The translations under genes and the position numbers were made by a program. From Arthrobacter sp. AQ5-05 (GTDB lineage Bacteria > Actinomycetota > Actinomycetes > Actinomycetales > Micrococcaceae), in the NCBI RefSeq assembly GCF_003287975.1, contig NZ_QMKQ01000002.1, positions 310,001-374,000 on the forward strand: a stretch of DNA of 64,000 nucleotides, written 5' to 3'. This document shows positions 12,483 through 21,425 of this stretch, piece by piece; the stretch's first letter is position 1, and every line of letters starts with the position of its first letter. Under the pieces are notes generated by a model that made no database searches, was not told the origin of the DNA, and saw only the letters and a list, made by a program, of their open reading frames with translations.

Positions 12483-13367
12483 ATGAAGGGGATCATACTT
12501 GCCGGGGGAACGGGATCGCGCTTGCATCCGATCACGCACGGGATTTCAAAGCAGCTGGTGCCTGTCTATGACAAGCCCATGATCTACTACCCGCTGAGCA
12601 CGCTGATGCTCGCGGGGATCACCGAGGTGCTGGTGATCACGACCCCTGCCGATGCGCACCAGTTCCGCGGGCTGCTGGGCGACGGATCGCAGTTCGGGAT
12701 CACCATCGACTACGCCATCCAGCCCTCGCCCGACGGGCTGGCCCAGGCCTTCATCATCGGCGCCGGGCACATCGGGGACGGTCCGGCGGCCCTGGTGCTG
12801 GGCGACAACATCTTCTACGGTCCGGGCTTCGGTTCGCAGCTTGCCGATTTCCATGCCGATGGCGGGGCGTCGATCTTCGGGTACTGGGTCAAGGACCCGG
12901 GTGCCTACGGCGTGGTGGAATTCGATGCAGCCGGCACCGCGGTGTCGCTGGAGGAAAAACCGGCCAGGCCGCGCAGCAACTATGCGGTGCCCGGGCTGTA
13001 TTTCTATGACAACTCGGTGATCGACCGGGCGCGGGACCTGGCGCCCTCGGCTCGCGGGGAACTGGAAATCACCGACATCAACCGCCAATACCTGGATGAG
13101 GGCTCGTTGCGCGTGCACGTGCTGGCCCGCGGCACCGCGTGGCTGGACACCGGGACCTTCGATTCGCTCAACGACGCCTCGAACTTCATCCGCACCATCG
13201 AGGCCCGGCAGGGGCTGAAGATCGGGGTTCCCGAGGAGGTCGCCTGGCGCCGGGGGTTGATCGACGATGAGGCGCTGGAGGCCTGTGCGGCGAAGCTGGG
13301 CAAGAGCGGCTACGGTGCCTACCTGCGCACGCTGTTGGCCCACGACTTCGAGGACCCGTACCACTAG
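12483..13367 (+). CDS. rfbA: Glucose-1-phosphate thymidylyltransferase
   Basis: The enzyme joins dTTP and glucose-1-phosphate, the entry step of dTDP-rhamnose synthesis. It has 294 residues with the nucleotide-binding start [11 protein letters not shown] (about 6-16) and the family motifs [17 protein letters not shown] and VLGDNIFYG. The length and the YH ending fit the short RmlA form. It is divergent from rfbB with only 56 bp between them, so the pathway is under one divergent control region. Confidence 0.95.
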   Translation: MKGIILAGGTGSRLHPITHGISKQLVPVYDKPMIYYPLSTLMLAGITEVLVITTPADAHQFRGLLGDGSQFGITIDYAIQPSPDGLAQAFIIGAGHIGDGPAALVLGDNIFYGPGFGSQLADFHADGGASIFGYWVKDPGAYGVVEFDAAGTAVSLEEKPARPRSNYAVPGLYFYDNSVIDRARDLAPSARGELEITDINRQYLDEGSLRVHVLARGTAWLDTGTFDSLNDASNFIRTIEARQGLKIGVPEEVAWRRGLIDDEALEACAAKLGKSGYGAYLRTLLAHDFEDPYH

Positions 13368-13405
13368 GGAACGTCGGCCCGGGGGACGTCCCGGGCAACA
13401 GGCAA

Positions 13406-13476
13406 ACGGCGGCGCCCCCTGGTCCCGCCTTGCGCAACCGGTGGTTGGGCGAAGAAAGGTCAGGAAGCGCCGCCGT
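13406..13476. terminator. Possible terminator between rfbA and the aldehyde dehydrogenase
   Basis: A 10-bp inverted repeat, ACGGCGGCGC at 13406-13415 and GCGCCGCCGT at 13467-13476, encloses a smaller internal repeat. It lies between convergent genes. There is no T tract, so the call is weak. Confidence 0.35.
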
Positions 13477-13495
13477 CGGCGTGCCGGTGGGTTGC

Positions 13496-14980
13496 TTAGC
13501 GTGCCGCGTACGGGTCGGCGATGCCGATGTACTGGGTGGTCGTGTACTCGGCCAGGCCCTCGGCGCCGCCCTCGCGGCCCAGACCCGACTGCTTCACGCC
13601 GCCGAAGGGTGCCGCGGCGTTGGAGATGACCCCGGCATTGAAGCCGACCAGGCCGAACTCGATCTGCTCCGCCACGCGGAAGAGGCGGTTGTGGTCGCGG
13701 CTGTAGATGTAGGAGGCCAGGCCGTACTCGGAGGCGTTGGCCAGCTCGATGGCGTGCGCCTCGTCGCGGAAGGTCGTCACCGGGGCCACGGGCCCGAAGA
13801 TCTCCTGGCCCAGGATGGCCGCGTCGTTGGCGACGTTGGCCAGCACGGTCGGCGGGTAGAAGTAGCCCGGGCCCTCGACCGGGACACCGCCGGTCACCGC
13901 AACGGCGCCGGCCTCGACGGCGGCCGCCACCAGCGCGTGGACATCGTCGCGGGCGCTCGAATCGATCAGCGGGCCGACGTTGGTTTCCGGGTCGGTGCCG
14001 CGTCCCACCTTCAGCGCGCCCATGGCCGCGGCAAACTTGGCGGTGAACTCCTCGGCCACGGACTCGTGGACCAGGAAGCGGTTGGCCGCGGTGCAGGCCT
14101 CGCCCATGTTGCGCATCTTCGCCGCCATGGCGCCCTCGACGGCGGCGTCAAGGTCGGCGTCCTCGAAGACCAGGAACGGAGCGTTGCCGCCCAACTCCAT
14201 GGAGGTGCGCAGGACCTTGTCGGCGGCGTCCTTCATGAGCATCTTGCCCACGGCGGTGGAACCGGTGAAGGAGACCTTGCGCAGGCGGTCGTCCTGCATC
14301 AGCGGTCCGGAGATCTTCGAGGCGCTGGCCGAGGAAACGACGTTCAGCACGCCGGCCGGCAGCCCGGCTTCCAGCATGACCTGGGCGAAGAGCTGGGACG
14401 TCAGCGGGGTGAGCTTGGCGGGCTTGAGCACCATGGTGCAGCCCGCGGCGATCGCCGGGGCGACCTTGCGGGTGGCCATGGCCAGCGGGAAGTTCCACGG
14501 GGTGATCAACAGGCACGGGCCAACCGGCTTGCGCTGCACGATGATCTTGTTCTTGCCCTCGGGGGTGGTGAGGTAACGGCCGTAGTCGCGCACCGTCTCC
14601 TCGGAGAACCAGCGCAGGAATTCGGCGCCGTAGGTGACCTCGCCGCGGGCCTCGGGGACCGGCTTGCCCATTTCCAGGCTCATCAGCAGCGCGAAGTCGT
14701 CCGCACGCGCGGTGACCAGGTCGAAGGCGCGGCGCAGGATCTCGGCGCGGGTCCGCGGTGCGGTGCGTGCCCACGTCCCCTGGACGGCGTCGGCGGCGTC
14801 GAGGGCCGCCATGGCGTCCTCGGAGGTGGCCGAGGCCAGGGTGGCAAGCTTCTGTCCGGTGGCCGGGTCCAGGACGTCGAAGGTGCCGCCGTCCGAGGCA
14901 TCGCGCCATTGCCCATTGATCAGCAGGCCGGTGGGGATGGTGGCAAGTAGTTCGGATTCACGCGTTGAGGTAATGGTCAT
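13496..14980 (-). CDS. gabD: NAD(P)-dependent aldehyde dehydrogenase, probably succinate-semialdehyde dehydrogenase
   Basis: This is a 494-residue aldehyde dehydrogenase. The Rossmann part carries LLITPWNFP and GSTAVGK; the general-base motif is ELGGNAP and the nucleophile is C296 in GEACTAANR. The best family fit is GabD, which oxidises succinate semialdehyde to succinate in 4-aminobutyrate breakdown. Close relatives use other semialdehydes, so the substrate is tentative. The ATG at 14980 has GGGAG upstream. No aminotransferase or permease lies nearby, so context does not settle the substrate. Confidence 0.85.
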   Translation of the reverse strand: MTITSTRESELLATIPTGLLINGQWRDASDGGTFDVLDPATGQKLATLASATSEDAMAALDAADAVQGTWARTAPRTRAEILRRAFDLVTARADDFALLMSLEMGKPVPEARGEVTYGAEFLRWFSEETVRDYGRYLTTPEGKNKIIVQRKPVGPCLLITPWNFPLAMATRKVAPAIAAGCTMVLKPAKLTPLTSQLFAQVMLEAGLPAGVLNVVSSASASKISGPLMQDDRLRKVSFTGSTAVGKMLMKDAADKVLRTSMELGGNAPFLVFEDADLDAAVEGAMAAKMRNMGEACTAANRFLVHESVAEEFTAKFAAAMGALKVGRGTDPETNVGPLIDSSARDDVHALVAAAVEAGAVAVTGGVPVEGPGYFYPPTVLANVANDAAILGQEIFGPVAPVTTFRDEAHAIELANASEYGLASYIYSRDHNRLFRVAEQIEFGLVGFNAGVISNAAAPFGGVKQSGLGREGGAEGLAEYTTTQYIGIADPYAAR

Positions 14981-15187
14981 GGCGGCGGTCTCCCTTGATC
15001 GCTAGGGGGTGTACGGGAACGGTTCTGCTCTTCCCTGCCCACGCTAGTGCCGCAGCAGGTGGCTGTAAATTTCAATCTGCACTATGACGCGCACCATGTG
15101 TTGTGCAGGTATCCCAAGGCCCGCCCGCCCGGCCCGCCCGCCCGGCTTGGCCGCCGGGCACGTCCGGCGGCGCATACCGGCGGGTTC

Positions 15188-16036
15188 TTAGCCGCGCGCC
15201 TGGAGCACCGCGGCGTACAGTTCGCGCTTGGAGACCCGTTCGGTCTCGGCCACCGCCGCCACGGCTTCCTTCAACCGCAGCCCCTCGGTGACCAGTTGCT
15301 GCACCTGGGCCACGTGGTCGGTGGCCCGGGCCGGTTCCCCGGCCGGTGCCCCGGCGATCACCACGGCGATTTCCCCGCGGACCTCGCCCTCGGCCCAGAG
15401 CAGCAATTCGTCAAGGTTCCCGCGGATGACCTCTTCGTACATCTTGGTCAGTTCCCGGGCGATGGCACCCTTGCGGTCCGCCCCGAAGGCATCGCGCAGC
15501 GCGCGGATCATCGCGTCCAGCCGGTGCGGTGCCTCGAAGAAGACCATGGTGCGCTGCTCGGAGGCCAGGTCCTCGAGGCGTTTGGCTCGCTCCCCGGCCT
15601 TGCGGGGCAAAAAGCCCTCGAAGGTGAAACGGTCCGTGGGCAGCCCGGACAGGGCCAGCGCCGTCAGCACGGCCGAAGGCCCGGGGACCGCCGTGACGGT
15701 GACGCCCGCGGCCACTGCGGCCTCGACCAGCTTGAACCCGGGGTCCGAGACCGCGGGCATGCCGGCGTCGGAGACCACCAGGACGGTGGCCCCGCCGGCC
15801 ACCAGCTCGAGCAACTCGGCGAGGCGATGGGTTTCGTTGTGTTCGTGGTAGCTGATCAGCCTTCCGGGCACGCGGACGCCAAGCCCGGTGGCCAGGTGCA
15901 GGAAGCGCCGGGTGTCCTCGGCCGCCACGATGTCCGCGCTCTTCATGAGTTCGATCAGGCGTGGGGACGCGTCGGAAAGGTTGCCGATGGGGGTTGCCGC
16001 GAGGACGATCTGGCCCGGGGTTTCTTGAGTTTCCAC
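15188..16036 (-). CDS. rsmI: 16S rRNA (cytidine(1402)-2'-O)-methyltransferase
   Basis: RsmI methylates the ribose of C1402 in the decoding centre of 16S rRNA. The protein has 282 residues and belongs to the tetrapyrrole-methylase fold: ATPIGNLSD near the N-terminus, AEDTR, SDAGMPAVSDPG and VPGPSAVLTAL are all family blocks. The GTG at 16036 is preceded by TAGGCT six bases upstream, so it is probably leaderless. The divergent neighbour is a protein O-mannosyltransferase, the same pairing as Rv1003/Rv1002c in M. tuberculosis. Confidence 0.95.
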   Translation of the reverse strand: METQETPGQIVLAATPIGNLSDASPRLIELMKSADIVAAEDTRRFLHLATGLGVRVPGRLISYHEHNETHRLAELLELVAGGATVLVVSDAGMPAVSDPGFKLVEAAVAAGVTVTAVPGPSAVLTALALSGLPTDRFTFEGFLPRKAGERAKRLEDLASEQRTMVFFEAPHRLDAMIRALRDAFGADRKGAIARELTKMYEEVIRGNLDELLLWAEGEVRGEIAVVIAGAPAGEPARATDHVAQVQQLVTEGLRLKEAVAAVAETERVSKRELYAAVLQARG

Positions 16037-16101
16037 GTCCCAAGCCTACTGCCCGCGTGTGCCTCCGGTTCCCGCAGGGGGCCGCCGGTACAGTGTTGAA
16101 G
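16037..16101. promoter_or_regulatory. Divergent rsmI / pmt promoter region
   Basis: Within 65 bp, TAGGCT on the minus strand (16043-16048) lies six bases before rsmI, and TACAGT on the plus strand (16089-16094) lies seven bases before the pmt GTG. Both arrangements predict leaderless transcripts from a shared region. Confidence 0.5.
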
Positions 16102-17709
16102 GTGACTACCGCTTCCATGCAGAGAACGCGCCGCTGGGTCGAGTCCCCGCAGGGCGCCTTCGGGATCCAGGCCCTGGGGGACCGCTTGTCCGGCCCCCTG
16201 CATCGGGCCGGGGCCTGGGGCTGGATCGTTCCGCTGGCCATGGCGATGCTCGGGGCGGTGCTGCGTTTCACCAACCTCCAGCATCCCCACCTGCTGATCT
16301 TTGACGAGACCTATTACGTCAAGGACGCCTACACCATGATGCACGCGGGTTACGAGCTGGAGTGGGGCGAGAATCCCAATCCCGCGTTCATCTCCGGGCA
16401 CCCGGATCCCAAGGAATCGGCTTCCTTCGTGGTCCATCCCCCGTTGGGCAAGTGGCTGATTGCCGCAGGGATGTGGCTGTTCGGGACCGACAACGGGCTG
16501 GGCTGGCGTTTTTCCGCGGCGCTTTTTGGCACGCTGGCGGTGCTGCTGTGCGCATTGGTGGCCCAGAAGCTGTTCTCCTCGGTGCTCCTGGGCGGGGTTG
16601 CCGGCCTGCTGGCCGCGGTGGACGGCCACCAGATCGTCATGTCCCGCACCGGGCTGCTGGACATCTTCTTGATGTTCTTCATCCTGGCCGGGTTCTACGC
16701 GCTGCTCCTTGACCGTTTCCACGGGCGGGCGAAGCTGGCCCGGGCGTTGTCCACCGCAGACGGTTCTCGGCCCGCCGACAGGTTGCTGGCCTACGGGCCA
16801 TGGCTGTGGTGGCGCCCGTGGCGGCTGGTTGCCGGGGTGATGCTGGGGGCCGCGGCCGGGGTGAAGTGGTCCGCGCTGTCCTTCATTGCCGTCTTCGGTC
16901 TGATGACGGTGCTCTGGGACCTGTCGGCACGACGCCGCGCCGGGATCCGGCACTGGGTCCTGGCCGGGCTGTTGCGCGACGGGATCCCCGCGTTCTTGCT
17001 GATCATTCCCACGGCCGGGGCGGTGTACCTGGCGACCTGGACCGGTTGGCTGCTGTCCACCGATGGCCGCTACCGCCAGTGGGCGGTTCAGAACCCCTCC
17101 GAAACCTGGGGCTGGGTGCCGGATGTGTTCCGTTCCCTGGCCGAGTACCACCGGGCCGCCTATGCGTTCCACCAGGGGCTGAGTTCGCCGCACGGGTGGG
17201 AATCCTCGCCGTGGAGCTGGCTCTTTGCCGGTCGCCCGGTGCTGTTCTTTTACGAGTCGCGCAGCAACGGCGAATTCGGGTGCACCAGCGCCAATTGCGT
17301 CCAGGCGATCACCGATTTGCCCAATCCGATCATGTGGTGGTCCGCGACCCTGGCCCTGCTGCTGGTGCTGTTCTACTGGATCGGGGCGCGCGATTGGCGT
17401 GCCGGGGCGATCCTTGCCGCCGTTGCCGCCGGGTTCCTGCCGTGGTTTGCCTACCCGGATCGCACCATGTTCTTCTTCTACACCCTGCCCTTCGCACCGT
17501 TCATGGTCCTGGCCCTGTCGTACGTCCTGGGCAGGTTCCTGCCCACCGACAAGCAGGTCCCCTGGCACCGGCGGCGCGTGCTGTGGGGCGTGGGAATCTT
17601 CCTGGCGCTGGTGGTGGCGGTGTCCGCGTTCTTCCTGCCGGTGTGGACCGGGGGAATGACCACGTACGAGGATTGGCGCATCCACATCTGGATGCCCAGC
17701 TGGGGATGA
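16102..17709 (+). CDS. pmt: Dolichyl-phosphate-mannose-protein mannosyltransferase (GT39)
   Basis: This integral membrane enzyme transfers mannose from polyprenyl-phosphomannose to Ser/Thr of secreted proteins, coupled to Sec export. From the GTG at 16102 it has 535 residues and about ten membrane segments. The first extracytoplasmic loop carries the catalytic D68-E69 in IFDETYYVKD, followed by HPPLGKW; the C-terminal loop WRIHIWMPSWG closes the family. The frame is open upstream to 15961, but a TACAGT hexamer seven bases before the GTG supports this start. Its mannose donor would need the mannose-6-phosphate isomerase at 35.4 kb. It lies divergent to rsmI. Confidence 0.93.
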   Translation: MTTASMQRTRRWVESPQGAFGIQALGDRLSGPLHRAGAWGWIVPLAMAMLGAVLRFTNLQHPHLLIFDETYYVKDAYTMMHAGYELEWGENPNPAFISGHPDPKESASFVVHPPLGKWLIAAGMWLFGTDNGLGWRFSAALFGTLAVLLCALVAQKLFSSVLLGGVAGLLAAVDGHQIVMSRTGLLDIFLMFFILAGFYALLLDRFHGRAKLARALSTADGSRPADRLLAYGPWLWWRPWRLVAGVMLGAAAGVKWSALSFIAVFGLMTVLWDLSARRRAGIRHWVLAGLLRDGIPAFLLIIPTAGAVYLATWTGWLLSTDGRYRQWAVQNPSETWGWVPDVFRSLAEYHRAAYAFHQGLSSPHGWESSPWSWLFAGRPVLFFYESRSNGEFGCTSANCVQAITDLPNPIMWWSATLALLLVLFYWIGARDWRAGAILAAVAAGFLPWFAYPDRTMFFFYTLPFAPFMVLALSYVLGRFLPTDKQVPWHRRRVLWGVGIFLALVVAVSAFFLPVWTGGMTTYEDWRIHIWMPSWG

Positions 17710-17717
17710 CCCCCTTT

Positions 17718-17735
17718 GTTACTTCTCAGTAACAT
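17718..17735 (+). promoter_or_regulatory. Palindromic operator overlapping the acyl-CoA synthetase promoter
   Basis: GTTACT at 17718-17723 and AGTAAC at 17728-17733 form a perfect inverted repeat with a four-base centre. A TAACAT hexamer (17730-17735) overlaps its right arm, five bases before the ATG. A repressor bound here would block the -10 region. TetR- or FadR-like control by acyl-CoA is a reasonable guess. Confidence 0.45.
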
Positions 17736-17740
17736 AGACT

Positions 17741-19646
17741 ATGGTCCACACCACACAACGACCACCCATGGGAACACAGCACACCATGCGCGAAGCAAGC
17801 ACCGGACTCATCATCGACCTTCCAGCGCATTCAAACACCACGGACCTGCTGCTGGCGCGCCTGGCCCGCAAGGATGCCACACCGCTGTTCAGCGTCAAGC
17901 GCGGCGCATCCTGGATCGACGTGTCCACCGCGGACTTCACGGCCTCCGTCCGGTCCCTGGCCAGGACGCTGATCGCCCACGGTGTCGCCCCGGGCGACAC
18001 CGTGGCAATCATGTCCTCCACCCGCTACGAATGGGCACTGGCCGAGCAGGCCATCTGGTTTGCCGGCGCGGTGTCGGTGCCCATCTACGAAACCAGCTCC
18101 CCGTTCCAGGTCGAGTGGATCCTCAAGGATTCCGGGGCACGGCTCGCCTTTGCCGAGGATCCCCGCCGCGCGCAGGTGATCGAACAGGCCGCCGCAGCCC
18201 TTGGCGAGCAGGTCATGGTGCTCGTCTTCGAGGACGGCGCGGGTGTGGATCCGGCGGGCATTCCGTCATCGGGGCTGAAGGAGCTGGTGGATGCCGGCTC
18301 CTGCAGCGCCGTCACCGACGAGCAGCTCGAGGCCGCACGGACCTCGGCCGGCCTGCAGGATTTGGCGACCTTGGTCTACACCTCCGGAACCACCGGCCGG
18401 CCCAAGGGCTGCATGATGACCCACGCGAATTTTTCCCTGATCGCCGTGAACCTGGCCCCGCACATGGCCCCGGTGCTGGGCCCCGGTGCTGGGCACCGGT
18501 GAGCGCACCTTGATGTTCCTGCCGCTGGCCCACGTGCTGGCCCGCGCCGTGCAGCAGGTCTGCGTGCACGCCGGCTCCACCATCGCCCACACCTCCAGCG
18601 CTTCCACCCTCGTGGCGGACATGGCCGCGGTGAAGCCCGGTTTCCTGCTGGCCGTTCCCCGGATCTTTGAAAAGATCCGCACCACCGCGTCCAACACCGC
18701 CCAGGCAGCCGGCAGGGGCGCGGTCTTCGCCCAGGCCGAGTCGGTGGCCATCGAATACTCCCGCGCCGCCGATGCCCGCGCCCGCGGGATTCACACCCGC
18801 CGCTCCCCCGTGCTGCTGGCCAAACACGCCCTGTTCAACAAGGTGCTCTACCCCAAGCTGCGGGCAGTGCTTGGCGGCCGGGCCCGCTACGCGATCTGCG
18901 GCGCCAGCGCATTGAACACCGACCTGGCGCACTTCTTCCGCGGCGCAGGTGTCGGCCTGCTGGAGGGCTACGGGCTCACCGAGACCACGGCCCCGGCCAC
19001 CGTGAACATGGCCCGGGACGTGCGCGTGGGGTCCGTGGGCATCCCCGTGCCGGGCACCGTGATCCGTATCGCCGAGGACGGCGAGATCCGCATCAAGGGC
19101 ATCGGCGTCTTTGCCGGATACCACCGCAATGCCCGGGCCACGGCCGAGGCCTTCGACGAGGACGGGTTCTTCAAGACCGGAGACACCGGGATCCTGGACG
19201 ATTGCGGGTTCCTGGGCATCACCGGCCGCAAGAAGGACATCCTGGTCACCGCCGGGGGCAAGAACGTGGCCCCGGGCCCGCTGGAGGAAATCATCCGGGC
19301 CTCGCGCCTGGTCAACCAGGTCATCGTGGTCGGTGAGAACCGCCCGTTCGTCGCGGCCTTGGTGACGCTGGATACGGACGAGCTCGGCCCGTGGTGCCGC
19401 GCCAATTCGCTCGGGGGGCTCTCGCTGGGGCAGGCCGCGGTGCACCCGCGGGTGCTGGCCGAGATCCAGGCGGCAGTGGATGCGGCCAATGAAACGGTGT
19501 CCCAGGCCGAAGGCATCCGCAAGTTCACGGTCCTGGATTCCGAGCTCACCGAGGAGTCCGGGCACCTGACCCCGTCCCTGAAACTCAAGCGGGCCAGCGT
19601 CATCACGGACTACTCCGCGGTGATCGACTCACTCTACGAGCGCTAG
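17741..19646 (+). pseudogene. Long-chain-fatty-acid--CoA ligase, frameshifted by a 13-bp tandem duplication
   Basis: Two adjacent frames make up one AMP-forming acyl-CoA synthetase. The first (17741-18502) has the N-terminal domain and the phosphate loop YTSGTTGRPKG, then runs into a stop. The second (readable from 18486 to 19646) has FLPLAHVLAR, YGLTETTAP, the hinge region with KTGDTG and the C-terminal GRKKDILVTAGGKN. The break falls exactly at a perfect 13-bp direct repeat (18468-18493). Taking out one copy joins the frames into HMAPVLGTGERTLMF, which fits the family, giving about 630 residues. As written the gene makes no complete enzyme. It may be a true recent inactivation, a reversible switch or a sequence error. 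Confidence 0.85.
18468..18493 (+). repeat. Exact 13-bp tandem duplication inside the acyl-CoA synthetase gene
   Basis: CCCCGGTGCTGGG occurs at 18468-18480 and again at 18481-18493 with no spacer. Because 13 is not a multiple of three, the second copy shifts the frame and creates a TGA at 18500-18502. Confidence 0.95.
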
Positions 19647-19665
19647 CAAGCGCCGCGGATACATC

Positions 19666-19705
19666 GATCCCCTCGGTGGTACCGCAAGGCGCCACCGAGG
19701 GGATC
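19666..19705. terminator. Bidirectional terminator-like hairpin
   Basis: A perfect 14-bp stem (19666-19679 with 19692-19705) with a 12-base loop sits between the convergent acyl-CoA synthetase and DUF1461 genes. There is no long T run, but stem strength and position support termination from both sides. Confidence 0.75.
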
Positions 19706-19730
19706 TTGGCGTGCCCCGCCGTGCCGACAG

Positions 19731-21113
19731 CTACAGCCCGAAGACGCGCTTTTCCTGGCGCAGGCGTGCGGCCTCGCGGCGCTTGGCCGTGGGCCAGGTG
19801 CGCATCAGCGTGATGAGCGCAGTGAGCACGACCAGCCCTGCAATGCCGATCGCGGCGTCCACCCAGAACTGCGGCGGATACAGGCGGATCAACGTGTCGG
19901 AGTAGTTGAACGTCCAGTTGCCCTGGGCGAAGAAGATCTCGTGGAACGTGGTGAAGAAGCTGTCCCAGCCCAGGATCGCCAGGGTGGTCAGCCCGGCCAA
20001 CAGCGCCAGGGTCACCACGGATCCGGCAAAGAGCCCACGGCGGATGCCGCCGGCATAGCGTTTGCCCAGGTAGGCCAGCGCAATGATCGCAATGACTCCC
20101 AGGGCGATTCCGCCCAGGTAGGTGAAGGACATCACGTTCTTGACGTCGGCCATGTGCTGGACCTCGGTGCCCAGGAAGAGCGGGTTGCCGTTGGGGAACC
20201 GCAATTCACCCAGGTACCGGTTGTCGGCGACGTTGTTCAGGAAGTCCACGCCGTAGGACCCGTAGGTCAGCCTATCGGCGGTGGTGAACCCGAACCCGTC
20301 GGCCGGGAAGCCCGGTCGCTGGTAGGCGATCCAGAGGAAGATCGGGCTGGCGATCAGCCGGATGGCGAGGATCAGCAAGATGAAGGGGTAGGCAATGGCC
20401 AGCAGCACCTGCAGGGTGCGGGCCAGCGGCGGCTTGGAATCCAGGGCGGCCTCGCGGGCGGCACGGCGTTCGCGCGCGGCCGGGGTCGGCTCGGGCACCG
20501 GGGTGTAGGCGCCGAAGACCCGGTTGCGGGCCTCGGCGATCGCGGAGGCCGTTTCCGGGGGCGTGCCGGCACCGGGTGCCGCGGCGTTTGGGCGCGGCAG
20601 CGTCTGGGTCTTGTCGTCGCCCACCGGTGCGGGTGCTGCTGTTGCGGGTGCCGCAGACACCGAGACCTTGGTGGTTTCGGGCAGTGGTTCCACCGGGATC
20701 TTGGCAATGATGTCCTCGATCTCCTCGGGCTCCTCCTGCTTTGGCTTGGCCACCGGCTTCGCTGCGGGTTTCAGCGGTGCGGCCGCCGTGCCGACCGTGG
20801 GCTTGGCTGCGGCGGCCGGGGCCTGTGCAGGCTTGGCCGGTGCGGCAGCGGGGGAAGATGCGGCGGGCTTCGTCGCGGCCGCGGGTGCGGCAGCTGCCTG
20901 CGGGACGGCGGCAGGCTTCGCGGCGGACTTCTGCGCGGCGGCGGCGCGCGATGCCACCAGCGAGGCCTCGATCTTTGCGGCGGCGGCCTCGGCCGCCGCG
21001 CTCAACGAGCCGGAAGCTGGCTTCGCCTCGGCCTTGGCGCCGAGACCGGGCACTGCCGGTGCGGTCGCCGGCGTACCCGGCTTGCCGGTCTGCGGTTCGT
21101 CCTGCTCAGCCAT
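19731..21113 (-). CDS. TIGR01906 / DUF1461 family membrane protein with long Ala/Pro-rich N-terminus
   Basis: The protein has 460 residues. The first 225 or so are low-complexity, rich in Ala, Pro and Lys, with no membrane segment and presumably cytosolic. The rest is the DUF1461 part: about four or five membrane helices with a large loop between the first two that includes HMADVKNVM, and a basic C-terminal tail. The function of this family is not known. The ATG at 21113 follows GGGAGAAG. It is convergent with the acyl-CoA synthetase and separated from ahcY by 312 bp. The long disordered extension is larger than the domain needs and may be a protein-protein interaction tail. Confidence 0.82.
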   Translation of the reverse strand: MAEQDEPQTGKPGTPATAPAVPGLGAKAEAKPASGSLSAAAEAAAAKIEASLVASRAAAAQKSAAKPAAVPQAAAAPAAATKPAASSPAAAPAKPAQAPAAAAKPTVGTAAAPLKPAAKPVAKPKQEEPEEIEDIIAKIPVEPLPETTKVSVSAAPATAAPAPVGDDKTQTLPRPNAAAPGAGTPPETASAIAEARNRVFGAYTPVPEPTPAARERRAAREAALDSKPPLARTLQVLLAIAYPFILLILAIRLIASPIFLWIAYQRPGFPADGFGFTTADRLTYGSYGVDFLNNVADNRYLGELRFPNGNPLFLGTEVQHMADVKNVMSFTYLGGIALGVIAIIALAYLGKRYAGGIRRGLFAGSVVTLALLAGLTTLAILGWDSFFTTFHEIFFAQGNWTFNYSDTLIRLYPPQFWVDAAIGIAGLVVLTALITLMRTWPTAKRREAARLRQEKRVFGL

Positions 21114-21425
21114 GCTTCTCCCTCAAAACTCCGACATGCATTGCGCGTGCGGTGCACGGCAGCACCGGACACTTTCCGCCCACTGCCAAACACACAGTCC
21201 CAAGACTATCGAGCCAACGGTTCCCCCGGGGCCCACTGGCGGCTTTGGCCCCCGCGTGTCGGCAAGGTGACAGGCCCTGCCCCGGCCCGGCCAAGGCAGG
21301 TTGACGGCCGCAATCAGGGTGCCCAGGGCTGCGTGTGGCAGCCGCCGGCGGCCCCGCGTGGTGACCGCACGCGGGTATCCAGGAGGGCACGGGCCGACGT
21401 CGGTTCGGCTGCCCGAAGGCACCGC
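21114..21425. other. 312-bp gap between ahcY and the DUF1461 gene
   Basis: No convincing gene is present. A 99-codon minus-strand frame (21123-21422) has no ribosome site and no recognisable family. The stretch holds the likely terminator hairpin of ahcY (21353-21375) and, near its left end, the ribosome site and presumably the promoter of the DUF1461 gene. Confidence 0.6.
21353..21375 (-). terminator. Stem-loop after ahcY
   Basis: CCCGCGTG at 21353-21360 pairs with CACGCGGG at 21368-21375 around a seven-base loop, about 50 bases past the ahcY stop. No T tract follows on the minus strand. Confidence 0.4.

Noticed and set aside
21123-21422. 99-codon minus-strand frame between ahcY and the DUF1461 gene
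   Set aside because: No ribosome site, no recognisable domain, biased composition, and it covers a hairpin that fits an ahcY terminator.
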